In this document: positions 27,743 to 35,584 of the stretch, in pieces
Numbering within the stretch: the stretch's first letter is position 1
Layout: the number at the start of each line of letters is the position of its first letter
Assembly: GCF_030388325.1 (NCBI RefSeq)
Contig: NZ_CP103794.1
Span: 3,100,001 to 3,164,000 of the forward strand
Length of the DNA: 64,000 nucleotides
Direction: 5' to 3'
From: Flavobacterium johnsoniae
GTDB taxonomy: Bacteria; Bacteroidota; Bacteroidia; Flavobacteriales; Flavobacteriaceae
Program-made: the position numbers and the translations under genes
Notes under the pieces: model-generated
Database searches by the model: none
Told to the model about the DNA's origin: nothing
Seen by the model: only the letters and a program-made list of their open reading frames with translations

Positions 27743-28864
27743 TTAAAGTCCAAAACGATATTGAATTCCTCCTAAAGCTTGTGTACGACTTCCTAGAAAA
27801 CCTGCTTCAACTCTAAACATAAGATGTTTATTTAATTGATATTGAGAGCCTACAATAAAATTCCACATATCTTTAGGTCTTTTTTGAAGAGAATATTGCA
27901 CAGACGATGAACCAGCAGTGCTAAGAGCGCCATCTAAAGTTGCTAGAATATTTCCAGCACTTTCTAATGCTCTGTTTGCTGTATTATGTTTGGCAACATT
28001 TACCGGATTTTTTTGTTCTACAGGAGTTAAACTATCCCACCAATTATCTACTTTAGTCTGGTTTTCTGTCACTTTTGCCAAGCCATCATCAACTTTTTGC
28101 TGAGCGTTGCTTAAATCAAGAAAATCAGACAAAGGAAGATTTCCATTGGTATCTCCCGAAATGTGAACTCTAAAACCTCCAACCCAAACTGCAATATTTT
28201 GTTCTGGTTTACGGAATTTGAATGTTTTTCCTAAACGTGGACCAAAAACATACGAAAAGGCTGGTTTATCAAGCGAACTGATATCCGTCCAAGCCATGTT
28301 CATATCCAAAGCCAACCATCCGCCGCCAATTCCAATTGTTGGCGTCATTCCAAGTCCGAATGTTGTAGCGTTAAAATTTGCTTTTGTACTGAAATGTGCA
28401 ACTTGCGACCAATTATTGTCGGCATCTGGAACATAAATTCCGGCGTTAATTTTAGTTGAAGTATTGGCTTTACCTAAAATTCCATAAATATTTAAAAAGG
28501 GCAGAAGCCAAATGTCTGGGCGAATAGTTAATGCGCCAGCTTCTACATGAGATTTATCAAAACGTACAATTTCGTCTAGATTGTATTGCGGTCCATTATT
28601 AAAACCTACATTAAGATCATTAATGACAATTTCAGAATCTTGCCAAAAATAATTAATAGAAAGTCCTGCTGAATAAGGAAGTTTGTAACCTTTCTGAGCG
28701 ACTTTTTGTCCCCAAATTGGCAAAGCGTAAGGATAATCGGCGACTTTGAGGCTGTCTTTAACCTCTTGATTTTTTTCTCCAACAACTTTATCTGTATAAA
28801 CTTGTCCGAAGATTGAAATACTGCATAATAATAAAAGGGCTGATATTAGTTTTTTACATTTCAT
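27743..28864 (-). CDS. Outer-membrane protein of unknown function
   Basis: 373 aa with a signal ending ISIFGQ. The body alternates short beta strands (YSAGLSINYFWQD, IWLLPFLNIYGILG, TTFGLGMTPTIGIGGGW, VWVGGFRVHISGD), and the last residues QALGGIQYRFGL carry the terminal aromatic pattern recognised by the BAM machinery. A helical insert near 250-300 breaks the barrel. No substrate is evident. It is the upstream member of a two-gene unit with the PorT-like barrel. Confidence 0.75.
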   Translation of the reverse strand: MKCKKLISALLLLCSISIFGQVYTDKVVGEKNQEVKDSLKVADYPYALPIWGQKVAQKGYKLPYSAGLSINYFWQDSEIVINDLNVGFNNGPQYNLDEIVRFDKSHVEAGALTIRPDIWLLPFLNIYGILGKANTSTKINAGIYVPDADNNWSQVAHFSTKANFNATTFGLGMTPTIGIGGGWLALDMNMAWTDISSLDKPAFSYVFGPRLGKTFKFRKPEQNIAVWVGGFRVHISGDTNGNLPLSDFLDLSNAQQKVDDGLAKVTENQTKVDNWWDSLTPVEQKNPVNVAKHNTANRALESAGNILATLDGALSTAGSSSVQYSLQKRPKDMWNFIVGSQYQLNKHLMFRVEAGFLGSRTQALGGIQYRFGL

Positions 28865-29165
28865 TTGTTTGTAGTGTTTTAAATTAATTAAACTGCTTAA
28901 ATAAATGTGTACTAATGTATTCTGTGGAGGAATCTCGGCTTATCTTTCTTTTACTGGATTATAAAAAATGGGTATGAATTAATTTTTATGTGGTTAATTG
29001 TGTTAAAGTTAATTAAAAATTTTTAACATTTTACGTTTTTTTTGATAAACTAATATGCTAAGTTTTTGTAATTCAGTGTTTTTGTAATGTTTAAGTTAGT
29101 CTTAAGATGTCAGAAGTTTAAATTAAATTTATAATTCGTAAAAGAATAAATCCTATTTTTGTGAT
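28865..29165. other. Divergent intergenic region
   Basis: 301 bases between the outer-membrane pair and the metal-efflux set. It is AT-rich, with no gene. A direct repeat GTTTTTGTAAT occurs twice near 29060-29090. A -7 element lies at its right edge, listed separately. Confidence 0.5.
29154..29161 (+). promoter_or_regulatory. -7 promoter element very close to a start codon
   Basis: TATTTTTG matches TAnnTTTG exactly but ends only 4 bases before the ATG at 29166, so the transcript would start at or next to the start codon. Confidence 0.45.
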
Positions 29166-29489
29166 ATGAAATGGATAGCAATTATACTGTCAGTTTATTT
29201 GATGGCACTTTCAAATATGCCTTGTGCAGATATGGAAGTGAATAGTGCTATGCATAAAACAGCCCAATTTTCTTCAGAAGAGAATCATTCACATGACAAA
29301 GAAAATGATTTGTGTTCGCCTTTCTGTGCTTGTAATTGCTGTGGTGTTCAAATTTTAAGTTATCAAACTCCGATAACTTTTGAATTTCCAAAAGCTTGCA
29401 ATCCAATTTCAATTCAATTACCAAGTTATAATTCTGTTCTAGCTTCTAATTTCTACGGAAGCATTTGGCAACCGCCTCAGTTAGTATAA
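29166..29489 (+). CDS. DUF6660-like small Cys/His protein, metal-efflux associated
   Basis: 107 aa with an N-terminal signal (MKWIAIILSVYLMALSNMPC). The mature part holds a cluster of His and Cys: ENHSHDKENDLCSPFCACNCCGVQ. This pattern is found in short Bacteroidota proteins that precede CzcA/CusA pumps; I recall them as DUF6660. Such clusters suggest periplasmic metal binding, which is inference. It is followed after 107 bases by the pump gene. Confidence 0.72.
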   Translation: MKWIAIILSVYLMALSNMPCADMEVNSAMHKTAQFSSEENHSHDKENDLCSPFCACNCCGVQILSYQTPITFEFPKACNPISIQLPSYNSVLASNFYGSIWQPPQLV

Positions 29490-29596
29490 TGAAATCCTTT
29501 CCGATAAGTCGGAATTTGGATTAGAGAAGTGTGGATTTTCCACAAAATAAAGATAGACAAGAGATTGTCTCATTTCTCATTTCATTATAATTTAAA

Positions 29597-32500
29597 ATGT
29601 TAGATAAAATCATACAATTTAGTATAAAGAATAAGTTCATTATACTACTATTTACTTTGGTATTAATTGCCGTAGGAAGTTATTCCTTAAAAAAACTGCC
29701 ATTAGATGCACTTCCTGATATTACCAATAATCAGGTGCAGATTATTACAACAGCTCCCACACTTGCCAGTCAAGAAGTGGAGCAGTTAATTACTTATCCT
29801 TTAGAACAAGCCGTAAAAACAGTTCCAGATGTGATAGAACTTCGAAGTATTTCTCGTTTCGGATTATCGGTTGTAACCGTTGTTTTTGAAGACGATGTTG
29901 ATATTTATTGGGCGCGAGAACAAATTTTTCAACGGTTAAAACAAGCAGAAGAAAATATTCCCGAATACGTTGGATCTCCAGAATTAGCTCCGATCAGTAC
30001 AGGTTTGGGAGAAATTTATCAATATGATGTTTACGCCAAAAAAGGTTATGAAAATAAATACAGCGCTGTCGATTTAAGAACCATTCAAGATTGGATCATT
30101 ATTCCGCAATTGCAAGGAATTAAAGGCGTTGCCGATGTTAGTTCTTGGGGAGGAAAACTAAAGCAATACGAAATCGCCGTTAATCCAAACACGCTGAATA
30201 GTTTAGGAGTTACCATTACCGAAATCTTTGATGCTTTAGAAAAAAATAACCAAAATACGGGAGGAGCTTACATTGAAAAAGATCAATATGCGTATTTCAT
30301 TCGTGGAGTCGGAATGGCAAAAGGAACGAAAGATTTAGGAAATGTTGTCGTTAAAAACAGAAATGGTTCACCAGTTTTAGTGCGCGATGTGGCTGAGGTT
30401 CGCGAAGGTGTTGCGTTACGTTACGGCGCTTCTACCAAAGACGGAAAAGGCGAAATTGTTTCTGGTTTGGTTTTAATGTTAAAAGGAGAAAATTCTAAAG
30501 CTGTTGTAGATCGAATTCACGAAAAAATGATTCAGATTAACAAAAGTCTTCCAGAAGGAGTTGTTGCAGAAGCTTTTATTGACCGAGGAAAATTGGTTGA
30601 TAATGCCATCGGAACCGTGACTAAAAACTTATTAGAAGGAGCTTTAATTGTCATTTTTGTACTGATTCTGTTTTTAGGAAACCTTCGTGCAGGATTGATT
30701 GTAGCTTCGGTTATTCCGCTTGCAATGCTTTTTGCCATTATTTTAATGAATCTTTTTGGCGTAAGCGGAAACTTAATGAGTTTAGGCGCAATTGACTTCG
30801 GAATTATCGTAGACGGCGCTGTAATTATTGTAGAAGCAACAATGCATCATTTACAGAAATTCAAAGCAAAAAAAGAACTATCGCAAGAAGAAATGGATTT
30901 TGAAGTTTACAATTCGGCTTCAAAAATTAGAAATAGTGCGGCTTTTGGTGAAATTATAATCTTGATAGTGTATTTGCCGATTTTAGCCTTGATTGGAACC
31001 GAAGGAAAAATGTTTAAACCAATGGCAATGACAGTTGGTTTTGCCATTATTGGCGCTTTTATTTTGTCATTAACCTATGTTCCGATGATGAGTGCTTTGT
31101 TTTTATCTAAGAAAACAGAACACAAAGAAAACTTTAGCGACCGTATGATTTTATGGCTCGAAAACCTGTATATGCCTTTGCTGAAAAAAGCTTTAGAATT
31201 TAAAAAAGTTGTGCTTGCAATCGCCATCGGATTATTCGCCTTGAGCGTTATTGTTTTTCAAAATATGGGTGGCGAATTTATTCCAACAATCGAAGAAGGT
31301 GATTTAGCAATGAATGCCACAATTATGACTGGAAGTTCGCTGACGCAGACTATTGAAACCACGACTAAATACGAACAGATTTTAAAAGCAAAATTTCCCG
31401 AAATCAAAACGATTGTGAGCAAAATTGGAAGCGGTGAAATTCCGACAGATCCGATGCCAATTGAAAGCGGCGATTTGATTATTGTTTTGAAAGATAAAAA
31501 AGAATGGTCTGGAAAGTATCGCAATTGGGAAGATTTGGCAAATGCGATGAAAGAAGAAATGGAAGTAATTCCAGGAGCAAACATTGAGATTTCGCAACCG
31601 ATTCAGATGCGTTTTAACGAATTAATGACAGGAAGCCGCTCAGATATTGCCATAAAAATATTTGGCGATGATTTAGAAATTCTAGACGCAAAAGCGACAG
31701 AGTTGATTTCTAAAATAAAAAGTATTGAAGGCGTTGGCGATTTAAAAGCCGATAAAGTCACAGGATTGCCTCAGATAACCATTAAATACGATTACAACAA
31801 AATCGCCTTATACGGATTGAATATTTCTGATATCAATCAGATTATTCGTTCTTCATTTGCAGGAGAAAGTGCCGGAAAAATTTATGAAGAAAGCAAACGA
31901 TTTGATGTTGTAGTAAGAATGAACGAAGATAATCGTGCCGATATTACAGATGTTAGCAATTTGTTTATTCCGCTTCCAAACGGTCAGCAAGTGCCGCTTT
32001 CTCAAGTCGCTTCGGTGGAATATGAGCAAGGCCCTGTGCAGGTCATTCGCGAAGACGGAAAAAGAAGAATTACGGTTGGATTGAACGTTCGCGGGCGAGA
32101 TATTCAAAGTGTTGTAGAGGAAATTCAACAGCGTTTAGATAAAAATTACAAACTTCCTTCTGGTTATTTTATCACTTACGGAGGACAATTTGAAAATTTA
32201 ATCGAAGCGTCACAAAGACTTCTTGTGGCTTTGCCAGTTGCTTTAGGATTAATTTTAGTGCTTCTTTATTTTACTTTTAATAGTATAAAACAAGCAGTTC
32301 TAATTTTTACTGCGATTCCGCTTTCTGCAATGGGCGGAGTTTTAGCTTTAGTATTGAGAGGAATGCCATTTAGTATTTCGGCAGGAATTGGATTTATCGC
32401 GCTTTTCGGAATTGCCGTTTTAAACGGAATTGTTTTGATTTCCTATTTCAACCAACTAAAAACAGAAGGGATTACAGATCCGTTGCAGCGTGTTTATATC

Positions 32501-32719
32501 GGAACTAAAACCAGATTAAGACCCGTTTTAATGACTGCTGCCGTAGCTTCTTTAGGATTTTTGCCAATGGCTTTGTCTACAAGCGGCGGAGCAGAAGTGC
32601 AGAAACCCTTGGCAACTGTTGTTATTGGAGGTTTATTCTCGGCAACATTATTAACGCTAATCGTTTTGCCGATTTTGTATTTATTGCTGGAACGTGGATT
32701 TAAACGCAAAGAGCGCTAA
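29597..32719 (+). CDS. czcA: CzcA-type heavy-metal RND efflux pump
   Basis: 1040 aa inner-membrane pump driven by protons. TM1 is at the N-terminus (FIILLFTLVLIAVGSYS), then DALPDITNNQVQI, typical of heavy-metal efflux (HME) pumps, and the TM4 signature DFGIIVDGAVIIVEA, which carries the divalent HME-1 pattern (Zn/Co/Cd) and not the CusA one. The last part, LPILYLLLERGF, ends in KRKER. That tail and its stop are encoded by the first bases of an intergenic CGCAAAG repeat (see the finding). It is followed by TolC and adaptor genes in the order pump, channel, adaptor. Confidence 0.95.
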   Translation: MLDKIIQFSIKNKFIILLFTLVLIAVGSYSLKKLPLDALPDITNNQVQIITTAPTLASQEVEQLITYPLEQAVKTVPDVIELRSISRFGLSVVTVVFEDDVDIYWAREQIFQRLKQAEENIPEYVGSPELAPISTGLGEIYQYDVYAKKGYENKYSAVDLRTIQDWIIIPQLQGIKGVADVSSWGGKLKQYEIAVNPNTLNSLGVTITEIFDALEKNNQNTGGAYIEKDQYAYFIRGVGMAKGTKDLGNVVVKNRNGSPVLVRDVAEVREGVALRYGASTKDGKGEIVSGLVLMLKGENSKAVVDRIHEKMIQINKSLPEGVVAEAFIDRGKLVDNAIGTVTKNLLEGALIVIFVLILFLGNLRAGLIVASVIPLAMLFAIILMNLFGVSGNLMSLGAIDFGIIVDGAVIIVEATMHHLQKFKAKKELSQEEMDFEVYNSASKIRNSAAFGEIIILIVYLPILALIGTEGKMFKPMAMTVGFAIIGAFILSLTYVPMMSALFLSKKTEHKENFSDRMILWLENLYMPLLKKALEFKKVVLAIAIGLFALSVIVFQNMGGEFIPTIEEGDLAMNATIMTGSSLTQTIETTTKYEQILKAKFPEIKTIVSKIGSGEIPTDPMPIESGDLIIVLKDKKEWSGKYRNWEDLANAMKEEMEVIPGANIEISQPIQMRFNELMTGSRSDIAIKIFGDDLEILDAKATELISKIKSIEGVGDLKADKVTGLPQITIKYDYNKIALYGLNISDINQIIRSSFAGESAGKIYEESKRFDVVVRMNEDNRADITDVSNLFIPLPNGQQVPLSQVASVEYEQGPVQVIREDGKRRITVGLNVRGRDIQSVVEEIQQRLDKNYKLPSGYFITYGGQFENLIEASQRLLVALPVALGLILVLLYFTFNSIKQAVLIFTAIPLSAMGGVLALVLRGMPFSISAGIGFIALFGIAVLNGIVLISYFNQLKTEGITDPLQRVYIGTKTRLRPVLMTAAVASLGFLPMALSTSGGAEVQKPLATVVIGGLFSATLLTLIVLPILYLLLERGFKRKER

Positions 32720-32745
32720 GATTTACCAAAGCACACAAAGAAAAA
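32696..32745. repeat. CGCAAAG/CACAAAG repeat arm overlapping the 3' end of czcA
   Basis: AAACGCAAAGAGCGCTAAG at about 32702-32720 encodes the final residues and the stop codon of czcA; CCAAAGCACACAAAG follows. It matches units at 12536, 18735, 34040 and 48680. Confidence 0.75.
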
Positions 32746-32761
32746 TTTAAAAGAAATCACA

Positions 32762-34009
32762 ATGAATTTAATATATAAAATCAAAGCAATTTCCTTTGCG
32801 AACTTTGCGAAAAATCTTTCGCGAACTTTGCGTTTAATTGCGTTCCTTTTGATCACAATTGCTTCACAGGCCCAACAAAAAATATCTTTAGAAAAAGCAA
32901 TAGAACTCGCCAAATCAAACAATATCGATTTAAAAATTGCTGACAAAGAAATAGAAAAACAAACTGTTCTTAAAAAAGCAGCTTTTCAGCCAGATCCGCT
33001 TCAGGTGCAATATCAGGGCGGACAGTTTAATAGCGTCGATTTTGATCATAATGTTTCGGTTCAGCAGTTTTTCCCGTTAGGAAATATTACAAAAGCGAAT
33101 AGACAATTGCAGGAAGAATTGGCAAAATTGGCAGAAAAACGAAAAGCTTTATCTTCTTATGAAATTGAAAAAGCAGTGACTTTGGCGTATTATCAATATT
33201 TGTACGGAATTTCGATTCAGAAATTAAACTCAGAATTAAATGATATTTATACCAAATTTCTAAAGAATGCTGAACTCCGTTTTAAAACTGGAGAAAGCGG
33301 AAATATTGAAGTGATTAGCGCCAAAGCGAAAGTCAAAGAAATTGAAACACAAAAACAACAATTACAATACGATTTGGCTATTTACCAGAAACAGTTGCAG
33401 TTTTTTATTCAAACCAATGAAAATATTGTTCCTGATCAAAATACAGCATTGCAGTACACTTTTGTTGAGAATCAGCAAAACACAAAAGCAGAAAGTTTAT
33501 TGACCGATTTTTACCAACAGCAAATTTCAGTTTATCAAAAAGAAGCCGGAACTTTTAAAGCTTTAAGAACGCCAAAAGTTGGTTTAGGTTATTTCGCGCA
33601 GACTATAAATACCGAATCTTTATTTCAAGGTTTTACGGCTGGATTACAAATTCCGTTGTTTGGAGGAGTCAATACAACGAAAGCAAGAGCGGCAGAAATT
33701 AGCATTTCGCAATCGCAATTGGCTTTAGATAAAAACAAAATGATTTTGAATCTGCAGAAAGAAGAATTGCGAAATAACTTCGAAAAACAGCAAAAAAACT
33801 TAGCGTATTTTCAAAATGAAGGTTCGCAATATGCCAATCAGATTATTGAGACTGCACAAAAAAGTTATGCCAGCGGCGATATGAGTTATTGGTCGTATAT
33901 CAGTTTTTTAAATCAGGCAATTGATATTAAAAAACAATTTGCTGAGGCAACGCACAGTTATAATCAAAGTGCAATTGAACTTCAATTCCCAACTATAAAA
34001 AACAATTAA
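32762..34009 (+). CDS. TolC family outer-membrane channel of the CzcA pump
   Basis: 415 aa. The signal is long (about 38 residues, ending LLITIASQA). Its middle, around residues 13-28, is encoded by a CGAACTTTGCG-type repeat pair. The mature part is an alpha-helical channel: KISLEKAIELAKSNNIDLKIADKEIEKQ, NVSVQQFFPLGN, FKTGESGNIEVISAKAKVKEIE and the repeated second half VGLGYFAQTINTE...GLQIPLFGGVN. It is one protomer of the trimeric exit duct. It lies between the pump and the adaptor genes, 42 and 2 bases from them. Confidence 0.93.
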   Translation: MNLIYKIKAISFANFAKNLSRTLRLIAFLLITIASQAQQKISLEKAIELAKSNNIDLKIADKEIEKQTVLKKAAFQPDPLQVQYQGGQFNSVDFDHNVSVQQFFPLGNITKANRQLQEELAKLAEKRKALSSYEIEKAVTLAYYQYLYGISIQKLNSELNDIYTKFLKNAELRFKTGESGNIEVISAKAKVKEIETQKQQLQYDLAIYQKQLQFFIQTNENIVPDQNTALQYTFVENQQNTKAESLLTDFYQQQISVYQKEAGTFKALRTPKVGLGYFAQTINTESLFQGFTAGLQIPLFGGVNTTKARAAEISISQSQLALDKNKMILNLQKEELRNNFEKQQKNLAYFQNEGSQYANQIIETAQKSYASGDMSYWSYISFLNQAIDIKKQFAEATHSYNQSAIELQFPTIKNN

Positions 34010-34011
34010 TC

Positions 34012-35277
34012 ATGAAAAATATATCTGAAAATAATTTAACCGCAAAGAACGCTAAGGCCACGCAAAGAGCGCAAAGTTCAATTTCCTTGCGTTCCTTGTG
34101 CTTTGTCTTTGCGTTCCTTGTGGTTACATTCACAAGCTGCAGTGAAAAGAAAACAGAAGAACCAAAAGAAGAAGAAAAATCGACAACAGAAGTTTCTTTA
34201 ACTGAAACTCAATATAAAACAGTTGGTATTGAAACTGGATTTGTAGAAAACAGAAACCTTAATAAAATCATTAAAGCAAACGGATATACAACAGTTCCTC
34301 CGCAAAATTCTGCCGAAGTTTCTACCTTAATTGGCGGAACCGTAAAAGATATTTATGTTTTAGAAGGCACATTTGTAAACAAAGGAAAAGTTTTAGCAAC
34401 GATTCAGAATCTGGAAGTAATTGAAATGCAGGAAGAATATCAGTCCGCAACGGCAAATGTGGAATATTTACAGTTAGAATACAATCGCCAGAAAACTTTG
34501 AGCGATGAAAATGTGAATCCGAGGAAAACATTTCAGGAGGTAAAAGCCAAATTAGCAGCTGAACGCGCACGTGCTCAAGCAGCAAAAAATAAATTGGATG
34601 CTTTGCATGTTTCTACTAAAGGAAGCTCGTCTTTGGTTCCCATTGTTGCGCCGATAAATGGTTATATTGGCAAAATTAATATTGCTAAAGGCGCTTTTGC
34701 AAATACGGGAGTTTCATTGTTTGAAGTAGTAGATAATAGTCAGATGCATTTGGATTTAAATGTTTATGAGAAAGATTTAGGTTCGATTTCCATAGGTCAG
34801 GTAATAGATTTTGTATTAACAAATCAGTCGAATAAATCGATTAAAGGAAAGATTTTCGGAATCAATAAATCTTTTTCTAATGAAAGTAAAACGGTTGCTG
34901 TTCATGCTAAAATTGAACCTGGAGATGCAAAAGATTTAATTCCAGGAATGTATGTTTCGGCTAATATCAACATAACAAATGCAACTGTTCCTGCACTGCC
35001 AAAGGACGCAGTTGTTAGAAATGCCGATAAGTATTTTGTGTTTGTGCAAGAAGACGAAAAAGTCGAACAAAAACACGATCATAAAGAAGGTGAAAAAGAA
35101 GAAATTCACGAACAGGAAGTCCATTTTAAAGCTGTAGAAGTAATTCCGGGAACAACAGATTTAGGCTTTACAGAAGTTAAGTTTGTAAATCAAATTTCGG
35201 CAAATGCTAAAATTGTGACAAAAGGCGCATTTTATCTGCTTTCGGCAATGAAAGGTGGAGGAGAGCATGAGCATTGA
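34012..35277 (+). CDS. czcB: RND efflux periplasmic adaptor (CzcB-like lipoprotein)
   Basis: 421 aa. The N-terminus LTAKNAKATQRAQ is odd; it and the following hydrophobic core (SLCFVFAFLVV) are coded by an inverted CGCAAAG repeat. The lipobox VTFTSC puts the lipidated Cys near residue 43. Next come an acidic linker (EEPKEEEKSTTE), the barrel-sandwich lipoyl-like strands (VSTLIGGTVKDIYVLEGTFVNKG and VPIVAPINGYIGKINIAKGAFA), a helical hairpin between them, and a beta-barrel. A His-rich insert near residues 345-365 (KVEQKHDHKEGEKEEIHEQEVHF) may bind metal. It links the pump to the TolC channel. Confidence 0.93.
   Translation: MKNISENNLTAKNAKATQRAQSSISLRSLCFVFAFLVVTFTSCSEKKTEEPKEEEKSTTEVSLTETQYKTVGIETGFVENRNLNKIIKANGYTTVPPQNSAEVSTLIGGTVKDIYVLEGTFVNKGKVLATIQNLEVIEMQEEYQSATANVEYLQLEYNRQKTLSDENVNPRKTFQEVKAKLAAERARAQAAKNKLDALHVSTKGSSSLVPIVAPINGYIGKINIAKGAFANTGVSLFEVVDNSQMHLDLNVYEKDLGSISIGQVIDFVLTNQSNKSIKGKIFGINKSFSNESKTVAVHAKIEPGDAKDLIPGMYVSANINITNATVPALPKDAVVRNADKYFVFVQEDEKVEQKHDHKEGEKEEIHEQEVHFKAVEVIPGTTDLGFTEVKFVNQISANAKIVTKGAFYLLSAMKGGGEHEH
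34036..34130. repeat. Inverted CGCAAAG repeat inside the adaptor coding sequence
   Basis: Left arm near 34040-34075 (AACCGCAAAGAACGCTAAGG) and right arm near 34100-34130 (CTTTGCGTTCCTTGTGGTT) are imperfect complements and match intergenic copies such as 12536-12627. The reading frame passes straight through. Confidence 0.8.
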
Positions 35278-35584
35278 TTTTTTGAAGGTTCTGAGGAGCT
35301 GAGTTCTAAGGGACTGAGATTTTTTCTTAAAGATATAAAGCACTATTTGTCATTTCGACGAAGGAGAAATCTCCGCGAGAAACTCCACAAAGATTGGATT
35401 TTAGGAAAGGAGCTACTTGTGAAGATTTCTCCTTCGTCGAAATGACATAAAATGAGAAAAAACTTTGCGACTTAGTGCTTTGCAATAATAGACTTTACCA
35501 CAAAATGCTTAAATTTAGAGCATTATTTAAACAATAACTTCAGGTATTTGAAACTTTAAAACCTGAAACCTGAAACAAATAATA
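35278..35584. repeat. Intergenic composite repeat with a 25-bp perfect inverted repeat
   Basis: No gene. It starts with a CTGAGG/CTAAGG unit (35285-35320). A perfect 25-bp inverted repeat follows at 35348-35372 with 35423-35447; its arm begins TGTCATTTCGACGAAGGAGA and the complement ends the element. This is a motif I recognise from many Bacteroidota genomes. A GCGACTTAGTGCTTTGC unit and a CCTGAAACCTGAAAC unit (35555-35578) end the region before the P1B-ATPase. Confidence 0.85.

Noticed and set aside
27918..28436. Two plus-strand frames opposite the outer-membrane gene
   Set aside because: They are complementary to the gene and show no family or signal pattern.
35348..35447. The 25-bp inverted repeat as an insertion-sequence end pair
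   Set aside because: The interior is only 50 bases and carries no transposase; it fits a dispersed palindrome better.
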